DNA of 64,000 nucleotides. Source: Fimenecus sp052298855 (GTDB lineage: Bacteria > Bacillota > Clostridia > Oscillospirales > Acutalibacteraceae). The translations under genes were made by a program, and so were the position numbers. The stretch is taken from positions 71,276 through 135,275 of the forward strand of contig DAVZXP010000008.1 in the NCBI GenBank assembly GCA_052298855.1. The letters are read 5' to 3'. How positions within the stretch are numbered: the stretch's first letter is position 1; each line of letters starts with the position of its first letter. The notes under the pieces were generated by a model. That model was given only the letters and a program-made list of their open reading frames with translations. It did no database searches and was not told the origin of the DNA. Shown one piece after another: positions 32,558-40,232 of this stretch.

Positions 32558-32592
32558 CACATATTTAATTTATTCAAAAATTGTTAATATTT

Positions 32593-32602
32593 AATCGGCT
32601 AA
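32593..32602. promoter_or_regulatory. Upstream copy of the MarR half-site
   Basis: AATCGGCTAA, part of a 16-bp near-identical direct repeat (ATATTTAATCGGyTAA) that also occurs at 32510-32525; the promoter lies between the two copies. Confidence 0.5.
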
Positions 32603-32623
32603 CGATTATCTCCCTGCAAAAAA

Positions 32624-32925
32624 ACAGGCTGTTTAAGGCTGAGCGTTCATAAAGCAGTTTTGCTTCAAAACAACATCTTTTTGCGCAATAATTCGTTAAA
32701 CCCCGCAGATATGCGTTAGCATTATCCGCGGGGTTTGCCTTTTCTTGCATCAAAAATATATTATTTTGAAGTGCGTTGCAGTTTCGTAGTTATAAAAATT
32801 CTTTTATGCTGAAGCCAAGAAATGATGCAAGGCTGTCGCCTTGCGAGGCTTTTTGGCAAAAGCATAAGGGATTTTTATGCGAGAAACCAATACTTCCTTA
32901 TGAACACTCAGCCAATACAGCCTGT
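32624..32925. repeat. 302-bp structured element with terminal inverted repeats (MITE-like or structured RNA)
   Basis: No gene is present. The left end ACAGGCTGT...GGCTGAGCGTTCATAA (32624-32652) is repeated inverted at the right end (32925-32897), with mismatches mainly in a short central segment; weaker similarity continues inward for about 14 bp. Inside lie nested pairings: CTTCAAAA (32663-32670) with TTTTGAAG (32764-32771), enclosing AAACCCCGC (32698-32706) with GCGGGGTTT (32728-32736); and a three-part hairpin at 32804-32867, TTATGCT/AGCATAA, GCCAA/TTGGC, GCAAGGC/GCCTTGC. I found no clear target-site duplication. The GC-rich hairpin can also serve as terminator for the lipid kinase gene. 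Confidence 0.65.
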
Positions 32926-32953
32926 AAATGTAAAAATATTAAACCGTCGTCTT

Positions 32954-33898
32954 TTAATATACCTGCTCGGAGTTATCCTCCTCAGTCGGTAACGGCTTTT
33001 CGGCTATAATGCTCACTGCGTGTTTTATGGTTTTAACGGTAACATCCGTCTGATCTCCGCCAAACTCGCCGTCAAGCGTAAACGCCGTAGGCTCATCAAA
33101 ATGAAAATCAATTTTATCGCAATGCCTAAACGTGACAAGCTTATTCTTCGCCACCGTTTTATGAAGCATATCGTTTACAAGCGAAAAAAACTCCGCAGGA
33201 GATTTGAACATTTCGACGAGTATCAGCTCATGCTTTCCATCATCAAATTTCACGCCCATATTATGAAGCACGGGCATTCCGCCCACAGAATAGGAATTCG
33301 AAGCCTCTCCGTAGAAATAGTCGCCCTCAAAAACCTCTCCGTCTGCCTCAACTCTTGCGTGATAGCTTTTCATTTTGAAAAACTCTCCGACAGCATTGAG
33401 GTAATAAGCGTTTTTGCCGAATATATTTTTAAGCTTTTGACTTGCCGAATAAGAAATAGCCGTGAAATTGCCGAAGCCTGCGACATAAACAAAAGTAGTG
33501 TCACCAAAGACTCCCATATCAACGGGTCTCGGCTCGCCGTTTATTATGTTTTCAACCGCTTTTTCAACCTTTGTCGGAATTCCTACGGAATGTGCGAAGT
33601 CGTTTGTCGTGCCCATAGGGATATAGCCTATCGGAATGTCATTTTCAAGCTCCATCACTCCGCAAACCGTCTCTTTAAGCGTACCGTCGCCGCCGACGCA
33701 TACGATAAGGTCAAACTCTCTGCCTCTTTTTCTGACAATTTCATAAGCGTTTTCATCTTTTCGTGTATATACCGAAGTAACGACGAAGCCTGCCTCGCCG
33801 AACCTCTCCATCATACCCTTAACATAATGCCTTGCAAGCTTTTTGCCCGAAACGGGATTTACTACAAGGAATAATTTCTTACCCACGGTTTGTGCCAT
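32954..33898 (-). CDS. Diacylglycerol/lipid kinase family protein (DagK/YegS-like)
   Basis: A 314-residue lipid kinase of the DAGK catalytic-domain family. The N-terminal VVNPVSGKK, the ATP-binding CVGGDGTLKE and IPMGTTNDFAHS are conserved. In Gram-positives such enzymes rephosphorylate diacylglycerol released by lipoteichoic acid synthesis. It follows glyS by 21 bp on the same strand and probably shares its transcript. Other lipid substrates remain possible. Confidence 0.9.
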   Translation of the reverse strand: MAQTVGKKLFLVVNPVSGKKLARHYVKGMMERFGEAGFVVTSVYTRKDENAYEIVRKRGREFDLIVCVGGDGTLKETVCGVMELENDIPIGYIPMGTTNDFAHSVGIPTKVEKAVENIINGEPRPVDMGVFGDTTFVYVAGFGNFTAISYSASQKLKNIFGKNAYYLNAVGEFFKMKSYHARVEADGEVFEGDYFYGEASNSYSVGGMPVLHNMGVKFDDGKHELILVEMFKSPAEFFSLVNDMLHKTVAKNKLVTFRHCDKIDFHFDEPTAFTLDGEFGGDQTDVTVKTIKHAVSIIAEKPLPTEEDNSEQVY

Positions 33899-33919
33899 TT
33901 TGCCATCTCCTATATTTCG

Positions 33920-35323
33920 TTAAAAATCAATCTTCTCCGAAATATAATCAACAAGCTCGGATATGGGCATTCTAACCTGCTCCATAGTGTCTCTGTCACG
34001 AACCGTTACGCAATTATCGGCAGGAGTGTTCTCGTCGCCGACTGTTTCAAAGTCAACCGTAATGCAGTAGGGTGTACCGATTTCGTCCTGACGGCGATAT
34101 CTCTTACCGATTGAGCCTGCGTCATCATAATCAACGTTGAAATGCTTTGAAAGCTCCTGATAAATCTCATCCGCCTTATCCGAAAGCTTCTTTGAAAGCG
34201 GAAGAACAGCAACCTTAAACGGTGCGATTGCCGGATGGAAGTGCATAACAACTCTTGTGTCATTCTTCTCTGCGTCAACAACCTCTTCGTCATAGGCCTC
34301 TGTAAGAAGTGCAAGGAAAAGGCGCTCTACGCCGAGCGACGGCTCGATAACATAGGGAACATACTTTTCGTTTGTTGTCGGGTCAAAATATTCAAGCGAC
34401 TTTCCGCTTGTTTTAATGTGCTGAGTGAGGTCATAGTCTGTTCTGTCGGCAACGCCCCAAAGCTCGCCCCAACCAAACGGAAACATATATTCAAAGTCTG
34501 TTGTTGCCTTTGAATAGAAGCAAAGCTCCTCGGGATCGTGGTCACGAAGACGAAGATTTTCGGGCTTAATGTTAAGAGAGTAGAGCCAATCACGGCAGAA
34601 GCCTCTCCAATAGTCAAACCATTCAAGGTCTGTACCGGGCTTGCAGAAGAACTCAAGTTCCATCTGCTCAAACTCACGAACACGGAAGATAAACTTACCT
34701 GGAGTAATTTCGTTTCTGAACGATTTACCTACCTGAGCGATACCGAACGGCACTTTTCTTCTTGTTGTTCTCTGAACATTCTGGAAGTTTACGAAAATAC
34801 CCTGTGCAGTCTCGGGACGAAGATAAATCTCGGAAGTTGAATCCTCGGTAACACCTTGGAATGTCTTAAACATAAGGTTGAACTGACGAATATCGGTAAA
34901 GTTGTGCTTTCCGCAGTTCGGACAGGGAATGTTATGCTCCTCGATATAAGCGCTCAACTGCTCGTTTGACCAGCCTGCAACATTTGTGCCGTCGAATTCT
35001 TCGATAAGGTTATCAGCTCTGTGGCGAGTCTTACACTCACAGCAGTCCATAAGCGGATCGGAAAACCCGCCGAGGTGTCCCGAAGCAACCCAAGTCTGCG
35101 GATTCATAAGAATTGCGCTGTCAAGGCCGACATTGTATTTGTTCTCCTGGATAAATTTCTTTCTCCAAGCCTTTTTAATGTTCTCTTTAATTTCAACACC
35201 GAGAGGACCGTAATCCCAAGTGTTTGCAAGTCCGCCGTAAATTTCGCTGCCGGGGAAAACAAAGCCTCTTGTCTTACTCAAGGAGACAAGCTTTTCAAGA
35301 GTTTTTTCAGTATTTTTCATCAT
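33920..35323 (-). CDS. glyS: Glycyl-tRNA synthetase, dimeric class II type
   Basis: Charges tRNA-Gly. The single-chain alpha2 form found in Firmicutes, 467 residues. Class II motif 2 is seen as FRNEITPGKFIFRVREFEQ, motif 3 as EPSLGVERLFLALL; a zinc-knuckle pair CCEC and CPNC lies in the N-terminal insertion. The C-terminal anticodon-binding domain begins near FKVAVLPLSKKL. Start at ATG 35323 behind AAGGAA, followed at once by a second ATG; the open frame upstream has no ribosome site. The leader is too short for a T-box. Confidence 0.96.
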   Translation of the reverse strand: MMKNTEKTLEKLVSLSKTRGFVFPGSEIYGGLANTWDYGPLGVEIKENIKKAWRKKFIQENKYNVGLDSAILMNPQTWVASGHLGGFSDPLMDCCECKTRHRADNLIEEFDGTNVAGWSNEQLSAYIEEHNIPCPNCGKHNFTDIRQFNLMFKTFQGVTEDSTSEIYLRPETAQGIFVNFQNVQRTTRRKVPFGIAQVGKSFRNEITPGKFIFRVREFEQMELEFFCKPGTDLEWFDYWRGFCRDWLYSLNIKPENLRLRDHDPEELCFYSKATTDFEYMFPFGWGELWGVADRTDYDLTQHIKTSGKSLEYFDPTTNEKYVPYVIEPSLGVERLFLALLTEAYDEEVVDAEKNDTRVVMHFHPAIAPFKVAVLPLSKKLSDKADEIYQELSKHFNVDYDDAGSIGKRYRRQDEIGTPYCITVDFETVGDENTPADNCVTVRDRDTMEQVRMPISELVDYISEKIDF

Positions 35324-35402
35324 AGTATCATTCCTTACAGATATAATTAAAAATAGTAACAATTAAGTTTATAATATTAAACAAAGAATGTCAAGCAAGC
35401 AA

Positions 35403-35431
35403 TTGACAAATTCCGCACTCGGTACTATAAT
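35403..35431 (+). promoter_or_regulatory. Promoter of tRNA-Ala
   Basis: TTGACA (35403-35408), 17-bp spacer, TATAAT (35426-35431): full consensus, 16 bp before the tRNA. A minus-strand TTGACA just beside it (about 35396-35391) probably serves glyS. Confidence 0.85.
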
Positions 35432-35447
35432 ATATCCGTTAACAAAC

Positions 35448-35523
35448 GGGCCTGTAGCGCAGCTGGGAGCGCACCACATTCGCATTGTGGGGGTCGTCGG
35501 TTCAAACCCGATCAGGTCCACCA
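35448..35523 (+). tRNA. tRNA-Ala (anticodon CGC), CCA encoded
   Basis: Complete cloverleaf: acceptor GGGCCTG/CAGGTCC with the G3-U70 pair that identifies alanine tRNA, anticodon stem CCACA/TGTGG with loop TTCGCAT, T arm GTCGG-TTCAAAC-CCGAT with a pair mismatch, discriminator A and encoded CCA. It reads GCG codons. Confidence 0.95.
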
Positions 35524-35529
35524 AGTAGT

Positions 35530-35565
35530 AACGGCAAGTATCATAAGATACTTGCCGTTGTTTTT
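35530..35565 (+). terminator. Terminator of tRNA-Ala
   Basis: A 13-bp perfect stem (AACGGCAAGTATC, loop ATAA, GATACTTGCCGTT) followed by TTTTT. Confidence 0.92.
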
Positions 35566-35611
35566 ATGATGATTTGTGTTTCACAGCCATACACAGATTG
35601 TACGATATAAT

Positions 35612-35648
35612 ATATTGAACCGTAGGGACAGCCCTTGCGGTTGTCCGC
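35612..35648 (+). repeat. REP-like repeat, family 1 (copy 2)
   Basis: Starts TATTGAACCGTAGGGACA and closes with TTGTCCG; almost identical to 10252-10288. GGACA/TGTCC hairpin. Confidence 0.8.
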
Positions 35649-35770
35649 TTTTCAAAACTGCATACTATGTCCTTACACAACCTGTATACTATCTTATTAC
35701 ACTACACACTGCGTTCGTCGTTAAATCACAACAAATCAACGGTTACAAACAATTATATTTTTATATTATA

Positions 35771-35846
35771 CCGTAGGGGCGAACTGTGTTCGCCTATTTT
35801 AATTGTCAGATGAAATTGTCAGGCGACCGCAGGTCGCCCCTACGGG
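35771..35846. repeat. Inverted pair of REP-like repeats, family 3
   Basis: CCGTAGGGGCGAAC...GTTCGCC (35771-35794) and the reverse-oriented GGCGACC...GGTCGCCCCTACGG (35822-35845). Each has a GGCGA(A/C)C hairpin; together they form a BIME-like pair 27 bp apart. Confidence 0.75.
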
Positions 35847-35908
35847 TAGTGGGTATATTTCAATGTGATTTTAGCCGTGGATTATGATAAATCAGCCACA
35901 ATCTAACG

Positions 35909-35936
35909 GCGGGAGCAAGCCCCCGCCCTACCGTGT
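35909..35936 (+). repeat. REP-like repeat, family 2 (copy 3)
   Basis: GGCGGGAGCAAGCCCCCGCC hairpin followed by a CTACCGTG tail; relatives at 12510-12537 and 12611-12640. Confidence 0.75.
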
Positions 35937-35997
35937 AAAATTAAATCTTAAGGTTTATATACGGCTTTTATCTGATTTGAAAATTTGTTGAAACAAA

Positions 35998-36053
35998 GGC
36001 TCCCTTTTAAAGGGAGCTGTCGTTTTTCACAGAAAAATGACTGAGGGATTTTT
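35998..36053 (+). repeat. Two-hairpin repeat (GGCTCCC...TGACTGAGGGATT type)
   Basis: GCTCCC/GGGAGC hairpin (35999-36017), then GTC...GAC hairpin with TTTTTC/GAAAAA, ending TGACTGAGGGATTTTT. This kind of sequence recurs widely in gut Clostridia from memory; in this window I see one copy. Confidence 0.6.
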
Positions 36054-36094
36054 ATAGAATCACATAAAATCAATTTTTCAGACTTTATGGAATC

Positions 36095-36551
36095 CGCAAA
36101 AGATGGACTATCGAGTTCGAGTCTCTCCTATTCAATTTCACACTCTCCAAAAAAAAAACACAAAGATAATTTCTTGTGCTTCTTCTGGCGCGGAAGGAGA
36201 GACTCGACAGGGCAAGCCCTGTCTTGCTTGCTTCGCAAGTTCTCCCATTTTTTGTCCCTTTTGCTTCGCAAAAGATGGACTGTTGAGTTCGAGTCTCTCC
36301 TATTCAATTTCACACTCTCCAAAAAGAAAAAGCACAAAGATAATTCCTTGTGCTTCTTCTGGCGCGGAAGGAGAGACTCGACAGGGCAAGCCCTGTCTTG
36401 CTTGCTTCGCAAGTTCTCCCATTTTTTGTCCCTTTTGCTTCGCAAAAGATGGACTGTTGAGTTCGAGTCTCTCCTATTCAATTTCACACTCTCCAAAAAG
36501 AAAAAGCACAAAGATAATTCCTTGTGCTTCTTCTGGCGCGGAAGGAGAGAC
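36095..36551. repeat. 174-bp tandem repeat array carrying the 3' end of tRNA-Ser
   Basis: Units begin CGCAAAAGATGGACT at 36095, 36267 and 36441 (172 and 174 bp apart); the last unit runs into the real tRNA-Ser(GCU) gene. Each unit contains, on the minus strand, the last 22-24 nt of that tRNA including CCA (ends at 36186, 36360 and 36534), then the tRNA terminator (AAGCACAAGG/CTTTGTGCTT plus T-run), an inverted copy of the T-arm sequence (GGAGAGACTCGAAC), and GC-rich hairpins CAGGGC/GCCCTG and CTTGC/GCAAG. Units 2 and 3 are nearly identical; the outermost has several changes. Open frames through the array in all directions are artefacts of the repeat. Confidence 0.9.
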
Positions 36552-36624
36552 TCGAACTCTCGCGCCGGTTTCCCGACCTACGCCCTTAGCAGGGGCGCCT
36601 CGTCACCAACTTGAGTACTTCCGC
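36534..36624 (-). tRNA. tRNA-Ser (anticodon GCU), CCA encoded
   Basis: Minus strand: acceptor GCGGAAG/CTTCCGC, discriminator G, CCA; anticodon loop CTGCTAA; long variable arm (GTAGGTCGGGAAACCGGCGC), as required for serine tRNA; T arm GAGAG-TTCGAGT-CTCTC. Its 3' end is the part duplicated in the adjoining tandem array. Confidence 0.95.
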
Positions 36625-36663
36625 AGGTAACTTATTTAAAAAGTTATTCATTTTTGAACAAAC

Positions 36664-36685
36664 GCTATACGGTTTCCCGTATAGC
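36664..36685 (-). terminator. Hairpin between the two tRNA-Ser genes
   Basis: GCTATACGG/CCGTATAGC perfect 9-bp stem with a 4-nt loop; on the minus strand it follows tRNA-Ser(UGA) and is trailed by GTTTGTT. Confidence 0.65.
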
Positions 36686-36697
36686 ATCTGTCATTTA

Positions 36698-36786
36698 TGG
36701 CGGAGAGAGTGGGATTCGAACCCACGGTACGTTGCCGTACGACGGTTTTCAAGACCGTTCCGTTATAACCACTTCGGTATCTCTCC
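36698..36786 (-). tRNA. tRNA-Ser (anticodon UGA), CCA encoded
   Basis: Minus strand: acceptor GGAGAGA paired with TCTCTCC, discriminator G, CCA; anticodon loop CTTGAAA; variable arm CGTACGGCAACGTACCG; T arm GTGGG-TTCGAAT-CCCAC. Confidence 0.95.
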
Positions 36787-36837
36787 ATAGAGCGTTACTA
36801 ATGTTACCATATTCTACGCCTTTTGTCAATTGAAAAA

Positions 36838-38115
36838 TTATTTATTTTTATTTTTCCCCTTGATTACGCTCCAATATTCCTTTGCCGCCTGCTCGTTTTT
36901 GTTCTCGCCGGGTACATAATACTGCACATCTTTTATCACGTCGGGCAAGTATTGCTGCTCAACATAATGATTTGGGTAGCTATGCGGATACAAATAAAAC
37001 TGCCCCTTGTTCCTGTTATCCTCGCCGTCATAGTGCATATTTTGAAGCTGACGGGGTATTCTTCCGAAATTTCCGTTCTGAACGTCCGCCATAGCCGCAT
37101 TTATTCCCAAATATGCGGAATTCGACTTCGGGGAATTGCACACCAATACAACAGCATCCGCAAGCGGTATTCTCGCCTCGGGCAAGCCAACCTGCATCGC
37201 AATATCAACCGCCGCTTTTACAATCGGGATTATTTGCGGATATGCAAGTCCTACATCCTCGCACGCACAGACCATAAGACGCCTTGTAGCAGATGCCAAA
37301 TCCCCTGCCGTAAGCAATCTTGCAAGATAGTGAAGTGCCGCATTGGCATCAGAACCTCTCATCGACTTTTGATAAGCGGAAATTATATCGTAATGCTCGT
37401 CGCCGTCTTTATCATATCTAAATGAATTCTTCTGCGTAAGAGCCTCAACTGTTTCAAGGGTTATATGCTTTTTTCCGTCCTTAACATTTGCGGAAAGATA
37501 AGAAAGCTCGACAAAATTCAGCGATTTTCTGACATCCCCGCCGCAAGCCGAGGCAATGTGCTCATACACACCGTCCTCGATATTCGCTTCAATTCCGCTT
37601 TCAGAACACAAAAATTCAAAGCCTCTTTTGACCGCAGGGACTACCTCATCTGCCGTCACCGACTTGAATTCGAACACAGTTGAACGGCTGAGCACAGCGG
37701 AATAGACATAGAAATACGGATTTTCCGTTGTCGAGGCAATCAGCGTTATCGCACCGCTTTCAATGTATTCAAGCAAGGACTGCTGCTGCTTTTTATTAAA
37801 ATACTGAATTTCGTCAAGATAAAGCAAAATGCCATTCGGAGCTGCAAGTGTATCAAGCTCAGCAACGATCTCCTTTATATCGGAAATCGAAGCATTTGTG
37901 CCGTTGAGCTTATGCAATTTTCGGTTGGTCTTGTTTGCTATTATCCTCGCAAGCGTGGTCTTACCCGTACCCGACGGGCCGTAAAATATCATATTCGGCA
38001 GAATTCCCGATTCGACAATATTTCTCAAAGGCATACCCTCTGCAAGGAGGTGCCTTTGTCCTACCATTTCTTCAATTTTCTCGGGCCTTATTCTGTCCGC
38101 TAAAGGTGATGACAT
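36838..38115 (-). CDS. rarA: Replication-associated recombination protein A (RarA/MgsA)
   Basis: AAA+ clamp-loader-like ATPase that acts at stalled replication forks. N-terminal PLADRIRPEKIEEMVGQRHLL, Walker A GPSGTGKT (residues 46-53), Walker B YLDEIQYF, and the C-terminal tetramerisation region with DVGLAYPQIIPIV and QFYLYPHSYPNHYVEQQYLPD are all typical. The 425-residue length is normal. It lies 3 bp after the HAD phosphatase gene in the same direction. Confidence 0.96.
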   Translation of the reverse strand: MSSPLADRIRPEKIEEMVGQRHLLAEGMPLRNIVESGILPNMIFYGPSGTGKTTLARIIANKTNRKLHKLNGTNASISDIKEIVAELDTLAAPNGILLYLDEIQYFNKKQQQSLLEYIESGAITLIASTTENPYFYVYSAVLSRSTVFEFKSVTADEVVPAVKRGFEFLCSESGIEANIEDGVYEHIASACGGDVRKSLNFVELSYLSANVKDGKKHITLETVEALTQKNSFRYDKDGDEHYDIISAYQKSMRGSDANAALHYLARLLTAGDLASATRRLMVCACEDVGLAYPQIIPIVKAAVDIAMQVGLPEARIPLADAVVLVCNSPKSNSAYLGINAAMADVQNGNFGRIPRQLQNMHYDGEDNRNKGQFYLYPHSYPNHYVEQQYLPDVIKDVQYYVPGENKNEQAAKEYWSVIKGKNKNK

Positions 38116-38118
38116 ATT

Positions 38119-38778
38119 TTACTCTCCGAAAATTATTTTGCGAACCTCAGCCGCATTTTCGACTATATATTCCGCTTCGTGTTCTATAAACTCGTCTCTT
38201 GAGCCGAAGCCGTAAAGCACAGCTACGGTCTTTATTCCTGCGCCCTTTGCGCCGTCAATATCAAATTTTCTGTCGCCTACCATCAACGCTCTTGCTTTAT
38301 CGGTACAACCAAGTTCTTGCAAGGCATTGTTGATAATAGCCGTCTTTCCCGACTCCTTGTTGTCAAAAAGCGTTCCGCCGACATAGTCAACGTACTCCGA
38401 AAGTCCGTTTACCTCAAGCATTTTCTTTATAAACACCGTGGGCTTTGAGGAAGCTGTGGCTATCTTTATTCCCTTTTCGTGAAGCTCCTTCAGAAGCTCG
38501 GGGATACCGTCATAAAAGCTCGCCTCAAGATAACCCTTTTCGCTGTATCTCTCACGGTACTTTTTAATCATAAAATCTATCTCGTCGCCGTCATAACCGA
38601 AAAGCGTCTTAAAGCTCTCATACAACGGCGGACCGATAAACTTTTTGAGAACATCTCTGTCGGGCGCTTCCCTGCCGTCCTGCTCAAAGGCATATATCAA
38701 GCTGTTAAATATGCCCTCGGAGGAATCGACAAGCGTTCCGTCAAAATCAAAAAGCACCGCATCAAACCTGTTTTTCAT
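38119..38778 (-). CDS. HAD family phosphatase (phosphoglycolate phosphatase-like)
   Basis: A 219-residue haloacid dehalogenase hydrolase. Motif I DFDGTLVDSS gives nucleophile Asp11 and general acid Asp13; motif II TASS with the KPT motif III Lys; motif IV GDRKFDIDGA. A helical cap lies between residues 20 and 85. The family cleaves phosphoglycolate, pyrophosphate or small sugar phosphates; substrate unknown. It sits between a membrane-anchored protein (8-bp gap) and rarA (3-bp gap). Confidence 0.9.
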   Translation of the reverse strand: MKNRFDAVLFDFDGTLVDSSEGIFNSLIYAFEQDGREAPDRDVLKKFIGPPLYESFKTLFGYDGDEIDFMIKKYRERYSEKGYLEASFYDGIPELLKELHEKGIKIATASSKPTVFIKKMLEVNGLSEYVDYVGGTLFDNKESGKTAIINNALQELGCTDKARALMVGDRKFDIDGAKGAGIKTVAVLYGFGSRDEFIEHEAEYIVENAAEVRKIIFGE

Positions 38779-38786
38779 CTTTCACC

Positions 38787-40076
38787 TCAAGAAATCTTTG
38801 CAAGATTTATAATTTTTTCGTCATATCCGTCTGCACTCTTCGTATAGAAGCAAACCGTCTCGTTTGTCGGGCAGAACAAATTGTAATGCACCGAAAAATC
38901 AGCATCCGCAAAGGTTTTCACCTTTTTCGTCTGTGTATTGTAAATATAAATCTGATAGTCCGTTGCATTAGTAACCGTACCCGCAAGAACAACATACTTT
39001 CCGTCGGAGGTTATTGCAAACTGTGACGGATTCATTTTGAAATCGGGAAGCTCAATAACGCTGTCGTCATAGGTAGTGTAAATTCTTCCGTCCTCCTTGC
39101 AGAGAATATAATCGCCGCTTCTGATATATTCCTCACCGTACTGAGCAAAAAACTCCGAAACCGTGGTCTGCGTGCCGTTAAGATATTTCACAAACTCAAA
39201 TCCGCCGTTCGTAGCCCTAACGAATATAAATCCGCCGTCCTCGGTAGGCTTTGCATATGTGTCAAGCACTCCCTTTACAGCCTCGCTCTCGCCCTTTGGC
39301 GTCTTGACGTAAATATCTGTCGCCGCCCCGAGCGTATCATAAGACCTTGCCGAGAAAAATGGAATATTTCCCGTAGCGCTTGAAAGCTCTTTATCCGTTA
39401 CCCTGCTGAAATCAGAACGCATTGCGCCGTTTATATCAAGTGTACGGTTGTTTTCAATGAAAAATCTTGAAACAGACGAGCCGTCTCTCGAAATATAATA
39501 AGCGTCCTCCCAAACGGGATTTATCGAATACACATTTTTAATATCGGTGTTCGCAAGCATAAGCAATTTTCCGTCTTTTTCGTAGCCTGCCGGAAGATTT
39601 GTAATTTTAACAAGCATAAAATCATAGATATAAACATTCTCCGAGTTTGCAGATGTAAACACGCCGAAGCCTGCGAATTTGCCGTCTCTCTCGATATAAT
39701 GCACCTTTACGGGAATTTGCTGACCGCTTAACGGAACGCTGACATCCATTGTGCCCGTTTCCGCGATTTGAGCATACTCCGTCCCGTTGAACTCATAAAA
39801 AACAATTCCGCCTGCCGAGTCTGCGGTATAAACAATTTTGTCGATACCCGTTGTAACATAAGGCATAGCAAGCGACTTTTCGGAAAGCGTTATGCTCTTC
39901 AAATCCTTAACATCCTCTTTGATAATCGACGACTCATTTCTCGACGCAACCGTTTTGAAATAGAATACAATAACGCAGACGACCGCCGCCAACGCTACTG
40001 CCGCAAGCAAGCCCGTGCGAATTGATTTTTTAAGTTCGTTTTTTTCTTCCTGTGTGCGTTTGGTTTTCTCAGCCAA
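38787..40076 (-). CDS. Membrane-anchored extracytoplasmic protein, unknown (possible beta-propeller)
   Basis: A 429-residue protein. Residues 1-22 are highly charged (KTKRTQEEKNELKKS), then one transmembrane helix (about 23-45), then an extracytoplasmic region of about 380 residues. That region has repeated beta-rich stretches with alternating aromatic and Gly-Lys turns (YISRDGSSVSRFF, YILCKEDGRIYTTY, FAITSDGKYVVLAG), the pattern of WD40/TolB-like propeller blades. I do not recognise a named family. It is the first gene of the operon with the HAD phosphatase and rarA, and has its own promoter at 40113-40141. Confidence 0.65.
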   Translation of the reverse strand: MAEKTKRTQEEKNELKKSIRTGLLAAVALAAVVCVIVFYFKTVASRNESSIIKEDVKDLKSITLSEKSLAMPYVTTGIDKIVYTADSAGGIVFYEFNGTEYAQIAETGTMDVSVPLSGQQIPVKVHYIERDGKFAGFGVFTSANSENVYIYDFMLVKITNLPAGYEKDGKLLMLANTDIKNVYSINPVWEDAYYISRDGSSVSRFFIENNRTLDINGAMRSDFSRVTDKELSSATGNIPFFSARSYDTLGAATDIYVKTPKGESEAVKGVLDTYAKPTEDGGFIFVRATNGGFEFVKYLNGTQTTVSEFFAQYGEEYIRSGDYILCKEDGRIYTTYDDSVIELPDFKMNPSQFAITSDGKYVVLAGTVTNATDYQIYIYNTQTKKVKTFADADFSVHYNLFCPTNETVCFYTKSADGYDEKIINLAKIS

Positions 40077-40112
40077 TTTATATCATCCTTTCGGTAATAT
40101 ATCTAATAACTT

Positions 40113-40141
40113 ATTATACTATTTGGGGCATTAAAATGCAA
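40113..40141 (-). promoter_or_regulatory. Promoter of the membrane protein-HAD-rarA unit
   Basis: Minus strand TTGCAT (40141-40136), 17-bp spacer, TATAAT (40118-40113). Confidence 0.7.
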
Positions 40142-40166
40142 GTGAACGAAAAGTTAATATTTTATC

Positions 40167-40195
40167 TGTACAAACACAGAAATAGCGACTATAAT
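40167..40195 (+). promoter_or_regulatory. Promoter of uppP
   Basis: TGTACA (40167-40172), 17-bp spacer, TATAAT (40190-40195); divergent from the neighbouring minus-strand promoter, 25 bp apart. Confidence 0.65.
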
Positions 40196-40232
40196 ATTGT
40201 TACTCTTAAAAATAAAGTATCGGAGGATACAA

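Noticed and set aside
32776..33009. 77-codon plus-strand frame over the 302-bp element
   Set aside because: No ribosome site, crosses the hairpins and the end of the lipid kinase gene.
35324..35400. T-box leader for glyS
   Set aside because: The leader is too short and lacks the T-box core; only a simple promoter is seen.
36095..36551. CRISPR array
   Set aside because: Units are 174 bp with no unique spacers of constant length and contain tRNA sequence; no cas genes.
36087..36630. Long open frames in several phases across the tandem array
   Set aside because: They follow the 174-bp repeat period, run through tRNA sequence and lack ribosome sites; the openness comes from the repeat, not from coding.
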